Positions 8,757 through 18,091 are shown, numbered from the stretch's first letter. The stretch is 39,578 nt of DNA from Flavobacteriales bacterium (GCA_003331365.1 QOQC01000007.1:1-39578), one strand, 5' to 3'. Notes: generated by a model not told the origin, from the sequence alone. Numbers and translations: made by a program.

Positions 8757-10706
8757 TTATTTTACTATTATTCTACCCAATTTATCCGAAAGCATTTTTT
8801 TTATTCTTTCATAACTCATTTGCTCGCCTAATAAGGTCAACATTTCATCATCACTACTCTCAGAACTTTTAATTTCATTCTTTATTTTCAATAACAGCTC
8901 GTCTACTTTATGATACTTAAAGTTATAAATAGAATTCATAACTGATTTGTACAAATTATCACTTTCGGATTTTGTATAAATATTGTATTTCTGAATCCAA
9001 TTATAGCTCAATTCAATTTCATTGCTCTCAAGACTTGAAACAAAGGATACTATGTTCTGATCCTCCAATTTTTTAAAATACGAAGCTGTTAATAAGACAT
9101 TTTCTTCGATACCTTTTTCAAACATATCATATATCAGTCGATACTGCTCATTATCAAATTTCAATTCATCTTTTGAGAGTTCATTGCAAATCAGCTCGAT
9201 TACGCAACATTTTTTATCATTTTCAGAATTTGGGATAAGGACTTCCTCTGATCCAAATAGAATCATAAATCGAATCAGATCCAATTCATATTCTTCATTC
9301 TTGATTGACTTTTGAGCTAAAGATGATTGATTTTGAACTTTTGGTTGAGAATCTATTGTCTCAAGTTGTGAAGAAAATCGGTCTCCTTTATTTGCTTGAG
9401 ACCGAAGTATTTTAAGCAGTTCATTCGATATTGTTCGCTCCTGCATATCGAATTTTTTTGCAATCTCCTGTACATAAACACTCCTCGTTATCTGATCTGG
9501 AATCAAAGAAACTGATTGCACCACCTCCCTTATTAATTTTGATTTTTTTATAGGGTCATCGTCTATACCTGACATCAATACAGATGCCTTGAAAGTAATG
9601 AAGTCTTGTTTACTTTTTTCAATTAATTCAGCCAATTCCTCCTTTGAATGGGTCTTTGCATATGAATCCGGATCTTCTCCATCAGGAAACATCACAACTT
9701 GAACGTTCAATCCTTCTTCCAAAATGAGATCTATCCCTCTAAATGAAGCCTTAATACCCGCAGCATCGCCATCAAATAAAATAGTCAAGTTTTGAGTATA
9801 TCTTTTTACAAGTCGAACTTGCTCTTTTGTAAGGGATGTTCCCGAAGAGGAAACAACATTTTGAATTCCTGATTGAAATAACGAAATAACATCTGTATAC
9901 CCCTCGCACAATAAGCATTCATCTTTTTTGATAATCTCTCCTTTTGAAAAGTACAAGCCATATAAAATCTCACTTTTGTTATAAATGGGACTTTCTGGGG
10001 AGTTGTAGTATTTTGCAACTTTTTTGTCATTTTTCAATGTTCTACCGCCAAAGCCAAGAACCCTTCCAGATATACTGTGAATGGGAAATATAACTCTACC
10101 CCTGTAAAAATCAAAAGTTCGGTCCTCCTTAACCTTGATCAGACCAACTTTCGATAGGTATTCCTTATTATAACCTTTTTTTATTGCCGCCTTAGTGAAA
10201 TCATCACTCTTATCCATACAATAGCCCAGCTGAAATTTTGCGATAATTTCTGAATCATAACCCCTTTCAGCGAAATAACTCAGTCCAATTGACTTCCCTT
10301 CATCACGAGAATGCATATTGTTCTGAAAATATTGATTGGCAAAGTCATTAATAACAAATAAGCTTTCCTTTTCTGAAATACTTTCAAGTTCTTCCTTCGT
10401 TTGTTTTCTAGCTTCTGGGATTTCTATACCATATTTATCAGCGAGCCAACGTAAGGCCTCTGGATAAGTGAAATGTTCTTTTTCCATGAGAAAAGTAACC
10501 ACCGTCCCCCCTATTCCAGTTGAAAAACATTTAAAAATTTGCTTGGCAGGAGAAACAACAAAAGAAGGGGTTTTCTCATCAGTAAATGGACTTAAACCTT
10601 TCAAATTTGACCCTGCCCTTTTTAGCTGAACAAACTCTCCAACTACCTCCTCTACAAGAGCTGTCTGCATAATTTCATCAACAATATGTGAGGGAATTTT
10701 ACTCAT
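8757..10706 (-). CDS. dnaG: DNA primase DnaG with degenerate zinc-binding domain
   Basis: Synthesises RNA primers at the replication fork. The 649-aa product has the full primase order: N-terminal zinc-finger-type domain (1 to about 100), RNA polymerase core with TOPRIM subdomain, and a divergent C-terminal helicase-interacting region. TOPRIM residues are present: E268 in CEGYTD, and D312 and D314 in FDGDAAG. In the N-terminal domain the usual Cys-x2-His...Cys-x2-Cys ligands are replaced at three of four positions: S39 for Cys, T42 for His, C60 retained, T63 for Cys. The surrounding fold signature EKTPSFVVSPAKQ is intact. This zinc-ligand loss resembles other Flavobacteria primases I recall. 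The gene overlaps the upstream lipoprotein gene by 4 nt. Confidence 0.96.
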   Translation of the reverse strand: MSKIPSHIVDEIMQTALVEEVVGEFVQLKRAGSNLKGLSPFTDEKTPSFVVSPAKQIFKCFSTGIGGTVVTFLMEKEHFTYPEALRWLADKYGIEIPEARKQTKEELESISEKESLFVINDFANQYFQNNMHSRDEGKSIGLSYFAERGYDSEIIAKFQLGYCMDKSDDFTKAAIKKGYNKEYLSKVGLIKVKEDRTFDFYRGRVIFPIHSISGRVLGFGGRTLKNDKKVAKYYNSPESPIYNKSEILYGLYFSKGEIIKKDECLLCEGYTDVISLFQSGIQNVVSSSGTSLTKEQVRLVKRYTQNLTILFDGDAAGIKASFRGIDLILEEGLNVQVVMFPDGEDPDSYAKTHSKEELAELIEKSKQDFITFKASVLMSGIDDDPIKKSKLIREVVQSVSLIPDQITRSVYVQEIAKKFDMQERTISNELLKILRSQANKGDRFSSQLETIDSQPKVQNQSSLAQKSIKNEEYELDLIRFMILFGSEEVLIPNSENDKKCCVIELICNELSKDELKFDNEQYRLIYDMFEKGIEENVLLTASYFKKLEDQNIVSFVSSLESNEIELSYNWIQKYNIYTKSESDNLYKSVMNSIYNFKYHKVDELLLKIKNEIKSSESSDDEMLTLLGEQMSYERIKKMLSDKLGRIIVK

Positions 10707-11188
10707 TCAGCATCATAATTTATCTCATTTACTTTCTCTCCATTATTATTGTAAATAATCTCCTTGTCTTTTTCTCCTTTGTTATTATAAAATGTCCATA
10801 AACCTACCTTTTTATCTTGGTTATATTCACCTCGATAATAGATAACTCCATTTGGGTACTTTACTATTGAAAACCCTTGTTTTAGGTTGTGTGTATATGT
10901 TGTCATGGAAAGTTCCATTCCATTCTTGTCATAATATACCCATTTACCATGCCTTTTGTATTTTTCATCAAACATTCCTTCAATCTTCAGCTGATTACGT
11001 CCTGGATACCACTCTTGATATTGGTAGTCAATTGTATCAATTAAACCAGGTTTATACAAGCCAGATTTAGTATTAGATTCATCCGCCTCATTGGTATCCG
11101 AATTCATCTTATTTGATTCAGCAGAAGCATTTTCACCACACGCATAAAGCACAAATATGAATATACTATAAATCCAATAACTTTTCAT
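10703..11188 (-). CDS. Lipoprotein with MORN/YwqK-like repeats in the dnaG operon
   Basis: A 161-aa predicted lipoprotein. The signal peptide is short and hydrophobic and the lipobox ends at Cys17 (LYAC). The next 30 residues are Ser/Asn/Glu-rich, and then come repeated Y-x-x-NG-x-x-x-x-x-x-Y units (YDKNGMELSMTTY, YPNGVIYYRGEY, NNKGEKDKEIIY) of the MORN/YwqK type. It abuts the polyprenyl synthase gene upstream and overlaps dnaG downstream by 4 nt, so it is embedded in the operon. The function is unknown. The position between a quinone-chain enzyme and primase gives no obvious role. Confidence 0.82.
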   Translation of the reverse strand: MKSYWIYSIFIFVLYACGENASAESNKMNSDTNEADESNTKSGLYKPGLIDTIDYQYQEWYPGRNQLKIEGMFDEKYKRHGKWVYYDKNGMELSMTTYTHNLKQGFSIVKYPNGVIYYRGEYNQDKKVGLWTFYNNKGEKDKEIIYNNNGEKVNEINYDAE

Positions 11189-12160
11189 CTATTTTTCTCT
11201 GTTTATTGTGTAATCTACCAATCCAATCAATGCCATTTTAGACTCATTATCAGGATATTCCTTTAATAGTTCTCTTGCCTCTTCAGCAAGCAAATTCATG
11301 CGATCAAAAGCATAGCTTATACCACCATGTTCGATAACAAGCTGGGTTGCACGTTTAATCATCTTGGCTTCCTCATTTTTGTTTTTGATGATTCTTTTAA
11401 GCTCCTTTTGAACATTTAAAGGGGCATTCCGCAGCGTATATATAAGAGGGAGTGTTAATTTTTGCTCCCGGATATCTATGCCTGTTGGTTTACCTATGTT
11501 ATTCGGAGAACCATAATCAAAAATATCATCCTTAATTTGAAAGGCAAGACCTATTTTCTCTCCGAATTTTCTCATATTCTCACGATGCTGATTGGACTGC
11601 ACACTGATGGCTCCTGCCTCACAACATGTCGAAATTAAGGAGGCTGTTTTTTTTCGAATCACCTCAAAATACTCTTCCTCAGTAATATCTAAAGTTCTTG
11701 ACTTTTCTATTTGAAGAAGTTCCCCCTCGCTCATTTCTTTAACAGAACGTGCTACAATTGATAGTAATTCTGTGTTTTCCTTTTCTAAAGAAAGCAACAA
11801 TATTTTTGAAAGCATGTAATCTCCTACAAGAACAGCAATTTTATTTTTCCACAAAGCATTAACTGAAAAAAAGCCTCTTCTTTCATTCGCATCATCCACA
11901 ACATCATCATGGACTATTGTTGCTGTGTGCAAGAGCTCTACCAATGAAGCCGCATTATAGGTGGTTTCATTTATCTCTCCAAGCATTTTAGCACTCAAAA
12001 AAACGAAGAGTGGCCTCATCTGTTTTCCTTTTCGCTTAACTATGTAATGGGTAACCTTATCTAATAAAGGAACATTAGACTTTAGTGCGTTTTCGAAATG
12101 GGCCTCGAATTCATTCAATTCGGTTTTTACAGGCTTCATTATCTCTTCTACACTATACAT
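11189..12160 (-). CDS. Trans-polyprenyl diphosphate synthase (long-chain, quinone side chain)
   Basis: A 323-aa prenyltransferase that extends allylic diphosphates with IPP units. It has the first Asp-rich motif DDVVD (D85, D86, D89) and the second DDIFD (211-215). The residue five positions before the first motif is small (A80) rather than aromatic, which favours a long product (about C30 or more). The likely role is the side chain of menaquinone, the normal respiratory quinone in this phylum; exact chain length cannot be told. It is the first gene of a four-gene operon with lipoprotein, dnaG and MscS. A TATATTTG element ends 4 nt before the ATG. Confidence 0.94.
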   Translation of the reverse strand: MYSVEEIMKPVKTELNEFEAHFENALKSNVPLLDKVTHYIVKRKGKQMRPLFVFLSAKMLGEINETTYNAASLVELLHTATIVHDDVVDDANERRGFFSVNALWKNKIAVLVGDYMLSKILLLSLEKENTELLSIVARSVKEMSEGELLQIEKSRTLDITEEEYFEVIRKKTASLISTCCEAGAISVQSNQHRENMRKFGEKIGLAFQIKDDIFDYGSPNNIGKPTGIDIREQKLTLPLIYTLRNAPLNVQKELKRIIKNKNEEAKMIKRATQLVIEHGGISYAFDRMNLLAEEARELLKEYPDNESKMALIGLVDYTINREK

Positions 12161-12164
12161 TCTA

Positions 12165-12172
12165 CAAATATA
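12165..12172 (-). promoter_or_regulatory. -7 element (TATATTTG) before the polyprenyl synthase-dnaG operon
   Basis: An exact TAnnTTTG match on the minus strand, 4 nt from the ATG. A TTG at 12191-12189 lies 16 nt further upstream, close to the expected -33 distance. The spacing suggests a leaderless or nearly leaderless transcript. Confidence 0.5.
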
Positions 12173-12206
12173 GAAAAACGACGAATGCCAATTCCGATAA
12201 AATTGA

Positions 12207-15023
12207 TTATCGCGACAAATGCATATTTCTTTCAGAATATATCTTTCTGAAAAAAGGGTCTTTTAGGTTCTCTATAAACCTAATTGCTTCTCCAGTTGAT
12301 TTCATTTCAGGTCCCAATTCTTTTTTGACATCAGGGAATTTTTCATAAGAAAATACAGGTATTTTAATGGCATAACCCTTTTTCTTGGGTTTAAAATCAA
12401 AGTCGCTAACTTTTTTCTCTCCCAACATCACTTTTGCTGCATAATTAACATAAGGTTCATCATATGCTTTAGCAATAAATGGAACTGTTCTTGAAGCACG
12501 AGGATTAGCTTCAATTACATATACTTTATCGTCTTTAATGGCAAATTGGATATTAATAAGTCCAACAGTTTTTAGTTCGATAGCAATCTTTTTTGTTATG
12601 TCTTCAATTTGAGTCATTACAAAATCTCCTAAATTATATGGAGGAAGAACTGCATATGAATCCCCAGAATGAATACCAGCAGGTTCTATATGCTGCATGA
12701 TTCCGATAATATATACATCTTCACCATCACAGATGGCATCTGCTTCTGCTTCTATTGCTCCTCCTAAGAAATGATCTAAAAGAATTTGATTGTTCCCCAT
12801 TTCATTAAGGATGTCAACTACATGATGCTCAAGCTCCTCTTTATTAATTACGATTTTCATTTTCTGTCCTCCAAGAACATAGGAAGGTCTTACTAAAAGT
12901 GGAAATCCTAAATCATCAGAAAGCTCTAATGCCTGTTCGGCACTTTCAACAACACCATATTTGGGAAAAGGAATAGCATTAGATTCTAAGAGCTTTGAAA
13001 AGCTACCTCTATCTTCAGCCAAGTCAAGAGCATCAAAGCTGGTTCCCAATATTTTTATACCATATCTTTCTAGCTTTTCAGCCAATTTAAGGGCTGTTTG
13101 TCCACCAAGTTGGACAATAACTCCTTCTGGCTTTTCATGCTGAATAATATCGAAAATATGCTCCCAGAAGACAGGCTCGAAATAAAGTTTGTCTGCAGTA
13201 TCAAAATCTGTTGAAACCGTTTCGGGGTTGCAATTGATCATTACAGTTTCATATCCACATTCCTTTGCAGCAAGAACACCATGCACACATGAATAATCAA
13301 ATTCAATTCCCTGACCGATACGATTTGGTCCTGACCCCAATACAACTACTTTCTTCCGGTCACTAACCACACTTTCATTTTCATATTCGAATGTAGAATA
13401 ATAATAAGGCGTCTGCGCCTCAAATTCAGCGGCACAAGTATCTACTAGTTTGTATACTCGTTTGATTCCTAAATCATTTCTTTTCTTGTAAACCTCGGAC
13501 TCAAGGCACCTTAAAAGGTGTGCTATTTGGCGATCGGCATATCCTTTTTGTTTGGCCTCAAACAATAATTCTTTAGATATATTTTCGATGTGTTGTCTTT
13601 CGATTCGCTTTTCTAAATTGAGGAGGTCTTCGATTTGTTTCAAAAACCAAATATCAATTTTTGTTTTTTCAACAATCGTTTTAAATGGTATTCCCAGCTT
13701 AATGGCATCGTAAATGTGAAATAGTCTATTCCAGCTAGGATTTTCAAGTGATTTTAAGATTGCATCTTGATTGGTTAGCTCTCGACCATCAGCTCCCAAA
13801 CCATTCCGATTTATTTCTAGGGATTGACATGCCTTTTGTAACGCTTCTTGAAACGATCTCCCGATTCCCATAACCTCACCAACTGATTTCATTTGAAGAC
13901 CAAGCTTTCTGTTTGTCCCTGGAAATTTATTGAAATTCCATCGTGGAATTTTTACGATGACGTAATCTAAGGTAGGCTCAAATAATGCTGAAGTAGTCTT
14001 TGTAATTTGATTCTTTAATTCATCTAAATGATAACCAATGGCTAGTTTTGAGGCAATTTTGGCAATTGGATACCCTGTAGCTTTAGAAGCTAAAGCCGAG
14101 GACCTACTTACCCTTGGATTAATCTCAATGGCTATGATATCTTCTTTTTCATCAGGTGAAACAGCAAATTGAACATTACATCCACCAGCAAATTCTCCTA
14201 TTGAACGCATCATATGAATAGCCATATCCCTCATCCGTTGAAAAGTTGTATCAGAGAGTGTCATGGCAGGTGCAACCGTTATGGAATCCCCAGTATGAAT
14301 TCCCATTGGATCAAAATTCTCTATCGAACAAATAATAACGACATTATCATTTGAATCTCTTAAAAGTTCCAATTCGTACTCTTTCCAGCCGAGCAATGCT
14401 TTATCTATCATTACTTCGTGAATAGGAGACAACTGGAGACCTCTTTCCAATAAGTTGTCAAATTCATCTGGGTCATGGAGAATAGAAGCTCCGGAACCTC
14501 CAAGAGTATACGATGGTCGTATACACAATGGAAATCCAAATTCTTGAGCAATCTTCTTTCCCTCAAGAAAGGATTTGGCTGTATTTTGAGGTGCCATAGG
14601 AATTCCAATTTCAGTCATCAAATCCCTGAATGCCTCGCGATTTTCAGTAATCTCGATCGCGTTGATATCTACACCTATAATTTTTACACCAAAATCCTCC
14701 CAAATACCCATTTCATCACACTTGATGCATAAATTCAATGCCGTTTGACCTCCCATGGTTGGAAGGACTGCATCGATTTTATGTTTCTCTAGTATTTCTC
14801 GAATACTTTGGGGTTCAAGTGGTTTTAAATAAACATTGTCAGCAACAACTTTATCAGTCATAATCGTGGCCGGATTTGAGTTGATCAATGTCACCTCAAT
14901 TCCTTCTTCACGAAGCGATCTTGATGCTTGTGAACCAGAATAATCAAACTCGCAGGCTTGACCGATAACAATAGGTCCACTTCCAATAATTAAAATAGAT
15001 TTTAAAGAAGAATCTTTAGGCAT
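12207..15023 (-). CDS. carB: Carbamoyl-phosphate synthase large subunit
   Basis: Makes carbamoyl phosphate from bicarbonate, ammonia (from the CarA glutaminase subunit) and two ATP, for pyrimidine and arginine synthesis. The 938-aa product has two homologous ATP-grasp halves. The first opens with GSGPIVIGQACEFDYSG near residue 13; the second repeats it as GSGPNRIGQGIEFDYS near residue 560. The oligomerisation region lies between. Against the roughly 1070-aa E. coli protein, the C-terminal MGS-like allosteric domain is absent: the protein ends soon after the second ATP-grasp half. Only 46 nt separate the stop from the next gene, so a frameshifted remnant is unlikely. carA is not in the window. 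The gene appears monocistronic. Confidence 0.96.
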   Translation of the reverse strand: MPKDSSLKSILIIGSGPIVIGQACEFDYSGSQASRSLREEGIEVTLINSNPATIMTDKVVADNVYLKPLEPQSIREILEKHKIDAVLPTMGGQTALNLCIKCDEMGIWEDFGVKIIGVDINAIEITENREAFRDLMTEIGIPMAPQNTAKSFLEGKKIAQEFGFPLCIRPSYTLGGSGASILHDPDEFDNLLERGLQLSPIHEVMIDKALLGWKEYELELLRDSNDNVVIICSIENFDPMGIHTGDSITVAPAMTLSDTTFQRMRDMAIHMMRSIGEFAGGCNVQFAVSPDEKEDIIAIEINPRVSRSSALASKATGYPIAKIASKLAIGYHLDELKNQITKTTSALFEPTLDYVIVKIPRWNFNKFPGTNRKLGLQMKSVGEVMGIGRSFQEALQKACQSLEINRNGLGADGRELTNQDAILKSLENPSWNRLFHIYDAIKLGIPFKTIVEKTKIDIWFLKQIEDLLNLEKRIERQHIENISKELLFEAKQKGYADRQIAHLLRCLESEVYKKRNDLGIKRVYKLVDTCAAEFEAQTPYYYSTFEYENESVVSDRKKVVVLGSGPNRIGQGIEFDYSCVHGVLAAKECGYETVMINCNPETVSTDFDTADKLYFEPVFWEHIFDIIQHEKPEGVIVQLGGQTALKLAEKLERYGIKILGTSFDALDLAEDRGSFSKLLESNAIPFPKYGVVESAEQALELSDDLGFPLLVRPSYVLGGQKMKIVINKEELEHHVVDILNEMGNNQILLDHFLGGAIEAEADAICDGEDVYIIGIMQHIEPAGIHSGDSYAVLPPYNLGDFVMTQIEDITKKIAIELKTVGLINIQFAIKDDKVYVIEANPRASRTVPFIAKAYDEPYVNYAAKVMLGEKKVSDFDFKPKKKGYAIKIPVFSYEKFPDVKKELGPEMKSTGEAIRFIENLKDPFFRKIYSERNMHLSR

Positions 15024-15068
15024 AGGGTCTCAATTTAACAAACGTGTGTACACATAATAAATCGAATG

Positions 15069-15076
15069 CAAATTTA
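15069..15076 (-). promoter_or_regulatory. Possible -7 element (TAAATTTG) before carB
   Basis: An exact TAnnTTTG match on the minus strand, 45 nt upstream of the carB ATG. I see no TTG at the right distance, so support is modest. The rest of the 173-base carB/hydrolase gap is AT-rich with no recognisable RNA or gene. Confidence 0.3.
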
Positions 15077-15196
15077 ATTTAATTGAGACATGGTTGGTAG
15101 TAGAATTGAAATTGTTTTTACACAAAATTTAAAATCAATGTTAATTAAACTCTATTTGACTTCTAAAAATCCATACTTAAGCGTATTTTAGTTTAA

Positions 15197-16021
15197 ATGG
15201 AGTCAATGATTATTTCTAATGAAAAAATGCAAATTGAATACTTTGTAAAAGGATCAGGTGAAGAGGATATTATATGTCTTCACGGGCATGGCAGGTCAGT
15301 TGATGACTTCGATTTTCTAAATACTGAATTTCACCGATTAATTCTTATTGTACTTCCCCATCATGGTAAATCCAATTTCCCAGAAGAAAGGATTGAAAGA
15401 GAACCTTTAACTATTGAATCATTTAATCAAATATTTGAAATGATAATTCAAAAGGAATCAATTACTGATTTTCATTTTGTAGCATTTTCGCAAGGAGGAC
15501 GTTTCGTTCTATCCTTATTACCATTTCAAAAAAACAAGGTAAAATCCGTACATCTGATTTCTCCAGATGCTATGGATTATAATAGCTTCTATAATAGAGC
15601 TTCGAGAGTTTGGATGGCAAGGAGATTAATGAGATCATTCGAGCAAGACCCACAACGCTTTATAAATGGCGCACGTTTCTTCTATAAGCTAGGATTAGTA
15701 AGGCCAAAGGTATTCTCCTTCATACAGAAATTTGCTGCAACTAAGGAATCTTTTCAAAGAGCATCAATCACTTGGAGAGGTTTTCGTAAAATTAAAACAG
15801 ACATGAAAGCTCTTGAAAATATTCTAAGTTCAAAGCCTTTTCGATTTATCATAATCATGGGTAGATATGATCAGGTGATTCGAACTAAACAAGCCAGATT
15901 ATTTTTAAAAAAAATTAATCAACCTGACGCCTTGATAGAAATAGAATGTGGACATAATTTTTTTAAAAAAGAAAATATTTCCTTGCTCATGCCACATATC
16001 CAAATAAAAAAAGGCACCTAA
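15197..16021 (+). CDS. Alpha/beta hydrolase
   Basis: A 274-aa cytosolic alpha/beta-hydrolase-fold protein. An HGHGRS oxyanion-hole motif lies near residue 29. The nucleophile elbow is AFSQGG with S98; the usual first Gly of G-x-S-x-G is Ala. The likely acid is the Asp of GRYDQVI near residue 231, and the catalytic His is in ECGHNFF near residue 254. The triad is therefore complete and the enzyme is probably active. The substrate is unknown; esterase, thioesterase or C-C hydrolase activity are all possible. Transcribed alone. Its stop codon sits in the loop of the convergent dnaK terminator hairpin. Confidence 0.85.
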   Translation: MESMIISNEKMQIEYFVKGSGEEDIICLHGHGRSVDDFDFLNTEFHRLILIVLPHHGKSNFPEERIEREPLTIESFNQIFEMIIQKESITDFHFVAFSQGGRFVLSLLPFQKNKVKSVHLISPDAMDYNSFYNRASRVWMARRLMRSFEQDPQRFINGARFFYKLGLVRPKVFSFIQKFAATKESFQRASITWRGFRKIKTDMKALENILSSKPFRFIIIMGRYDQVIRTKQARLFLKKINQPDALIEIECGHNFFKKENISLLMPHIQIKKGT

Positions 16022-16033
16022 CCAGATGCCTTT
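16004..16033 (-). terminator. Terminator of dnaK, probably bidirectional
   Basis: A 7-bp stem (16010-16016 with 16027-16033) has a 10-nt loop. On the minus strand it is followed by a run of seven T (three of them in the stem), making a good rho-independent terminator 19 nt after the dnaK stop. On the plus strand only three T follow. The hydrolase stop codon (16019-16021) lies in the loop. Confidence 0.75.
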
Positions 16034-16051
16034 CCCTTAACTTAAATTAAA

Positions 16052-17971
16052 CTATTTCTTTTCGTCAACCTCTTCAAAGTCTACATCTGTAACTTCATCC
16101 TGAGGATTTTCGCTTGCGCTACCAGCTCCTTGCGATCCTGCATCACCTGAAGGATCTGCTCCCTGAGCATTTGCAGCATTATACATTTCTTGAGATGCTG
16201 CTTGGAAAACATTGTTTAATTTTTCCATCGCTGGCTCGAGGTTATCGATATTCTTGGCTTCGAATTCTTTTTTCAATTCTGCCAATGCATCTTCAATAGG
16301 TTGTTTTTTATCAGCTGGTATTTTATCTCCATATTCTTTGAGCTGTCTTTCCGTCTGAAAAATCGTAGAATCAGCCTTATTTACCAATTCGATTTCTTCC
16401 TTCTTCTTTTTGTCAGCTTCGGCATTAGCCTCGGCTTCAGCCTTCATTTTTTCGATTTCTTCATCTGAAAGACCTGAAGAAGCTTCAATTTTAATAGATT
16501 GTTCTTTACCAGTTCCCTTATCCTTGGCTGAAATATTCATAATTCCATTGGCATCGATGTCAAAAGTTACCTCAATTTGAGGAACACCTCTAGGTGCAGA
16601 GGGTATATCCGTTAGCTGAAATCTCCCTAAGGTCTTGTTGTCGCCTGCCATAGATCTCTCTCCCTGCAAAACATGAATGTCAACTGAAGGCTGATTGTCT
16701 GCAGCTGTCGAAAACACCTCAGATTTCTTAGCTGGGATTGTTGTGTTCGCATCAATCAATTTGGTGAAAACACCCCCCATTGTTTCAATTCCTAAAGAAA
16801 GCGGTGTCACATCTAACAGAAGTACATCTTTTACCTCACCTGTTAATACACCTCCTTGAATAGCAGCACCTATTGCAACAACTTCATCAGGGTTTACCCC
16901 TTTAGAAGGTTCCTTTCCAAAAAAGTTCTTAACAGCATCTTGAATGACGGGAATTCTTGTTGACCCTCCTACCAATATGACTTCATCAATGTCCCCTGCA
17001 GAAAGACCTGCATTTTTAAGAGCAGATTTACAAGGTGCAATGGTTCTTTCAACTATTTCTGAAATCAACTGCTCAAATTTTGAGCGTTGTAATGTTCTTA
17101 CCAAGTGTTTTGGAATTCCATTTACCGGCATGATATAGGGTAAGTTGATTTCGGTTGAAGTTGTAGATGACAATTCGATTTTTGCCTTTTCCGCAGCTTC
17201 TTTTAATCTTTGTAAAGCCATAGGATCTTCACGCAAGTCTAGACCTTCATCATTTTTAAACTCTTGAACCAACCATTCGATAATTGTTTCATCCACATCA
17301 TCTCCACCAAGATGCGTATCTCCATCGGTAGACAATACTTCGAAAACACCATCACCAAGCTCAAGTATGGAAACATCATGCGTTCCTCCACCGAAGTCAA
17401 ATACTACAATTTTTTGATCTAAACCTTTTTTGTCAAGACCATATGCTAAAGCTGCCGCCGTTGGCTCATTAATGATTCTTTTAATGCTCAAACCAGCGAC
17501 CTCCCCAGCCTCTTTTGTTGCTTGTCTTTGAGAATCGTTAAAGTAGGCTGGTACAGTAACAACTGCCTCACTTACTTCTTGTCCCAAGTAATCTTCAGCT
17601 GTTTTCTTCATTTTTTGAAGAATCATAGCCGATATTTCTTGAGGCGAATATTTTCTGTCATCAATTTTTACTCTCGGTGTATTGTTGTCACCTTTAATGA
17701 CCTCATATGGCATTCTTTTGACCTCTTTTTTACAATCGTCAAAACTTGAACCCATAAATCTCTTAATTGAATATATTGTTTTTGTAGGGTTTGTAATGGC
17801 TTGCCTTTTAGCAGGATCTCCAACTTTACGTTCGCCTCCGTCAACAAAAGCCACAACAGATGGGGTCGTTCTTTTTCCCTCTGAGTTTGCGATAACAACT
17901 GGCTCATTACCTTCCATTACAGAAACACATGAATTCGTCGTACCTAAGTCAATTCCTATTATTTTTCCCAT
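16052..17971 (-). CDS. dnaK: Chaperone DnaK (Hsp70)
   Basis: The major cytosolic Hsp70 chaperone; binds exposed hydrophobic peptides in an ATP-controlled cycle with DnaJ and GrpE. The 639-aa product has the typical length. The N-terminal ATPase has [10 protein letters not shown] and [14 protein letters not shown]. The substrate-binding domain includes [17 protein letters not shown]. The helical lid and Gly/Ala-rich tail end in an acidic EEVD-containing segment. dnaJ and grpE are not adjacent. No CIRCE element was found upstream. A 19-bp inverted repeat at 18073-18091 is a candidate regulatory site. Confidence 0.98.
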   Translation of the reverse strand: MGKIIGIDLGTTNSCVSVMEGNEPVVIANSEGKRTTPSVVAFVDGGERKVGDPAKRQAITNPTKTIYSIKRFMGSSFDDCKKEVKRMPYEVIKGDNNTPRVKIDDRKYSPQEISAMILQKMKKTAEDYLGQEVSEAVVTVPAYFNDSQRQATKEAGEVAGLSIKRIINEPTAAALAYGLDKKGLDQKIVVFDFGGGTHDVSILELGDGVFEVLSTDGDTHLGGDDVDETIIEWLVQEFKNDEGLDLREDPMALQRLKEAAEKAKIELSSTTSTEINLPYIMPVNGIPKHLVRTLQRSKFEQLISEIVERTIAPCKSALKNAGLSAGDIDEVILVGGSTRIPVIQDAVKNFFGKEPSKGVNPDEVVAIGAAIQGGVLTGEVKDVLLLDVTPLSLGIETMGGVFTKLIDANTTIPAKKSEVFSTAADNQPSVDIHVLQGERSMAGDNKTLGRFQLTDIPSAPRGVPQIEVTFDIDANGIMNISAKDKGTGKEQSIKIEASSGLSDEEIEKMKAEAEANAEADKKKKEEIELVNKADSTIFQTERQLKEYGDKIPADKKQPIEDALAELKKEFEAKNIDNLEPAMEKLNNVFQAASQEMYNAANAQGADPSGDAGSQGAGSASENPQDEVTDVDFEEVDEKK

Positions 17972-18072
17972 GATATTATTTTTTTCTTTCGATAGGTCAA
18001 TTAGTATGCCATAGCCTTAAACAATGTCGAATTATGACAAAAAAGCAAGAAAGAGGTGTAAATTATGTCTAA

Positions 18073-18091
18073 ATGTCAGATTTTATGACAT
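18073..18091. promoter_or_regulatory. Inverted repeat ATGTCA-N7-TGACAT upstream of dnaK
   Basis: A perfect 6-bp inverted repeat with a 7-base spacer, about 100 nt upstream of dnaK and 17 nt after the end of the upstream secreted protein gene. A related TGTC-N7-GACA pair lies at 18025-18039. It could be an operator for the heat-shock gene or a weak hairpin after the upstream gene; no T run follows on the minus strand. Confidence 0.3.

Noticed and set aside
10518-10592. Frameshift or sequencing error as the cause of primase zinc-ligand loss
   Set aside because: The reading frame and the residues around each ligand position are intact, and the changes are isolated substitutions.
12195-12212. 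Hairpin CGATAA/TTATCG overlapping the carB stop, considered as a terminator
   Set aside because: The 6-bp AT-rich stem is not followed by a T run on the minus strand.
17682-18014. A 110-codon open frame antisense to the 5' end of dnaK
   Set aside because: It lies opposite a strongly conserved gene in a frame kept open by codon bias and shows no recognisable motif; treated as a shadow, as are the other open frames nested in real genes.
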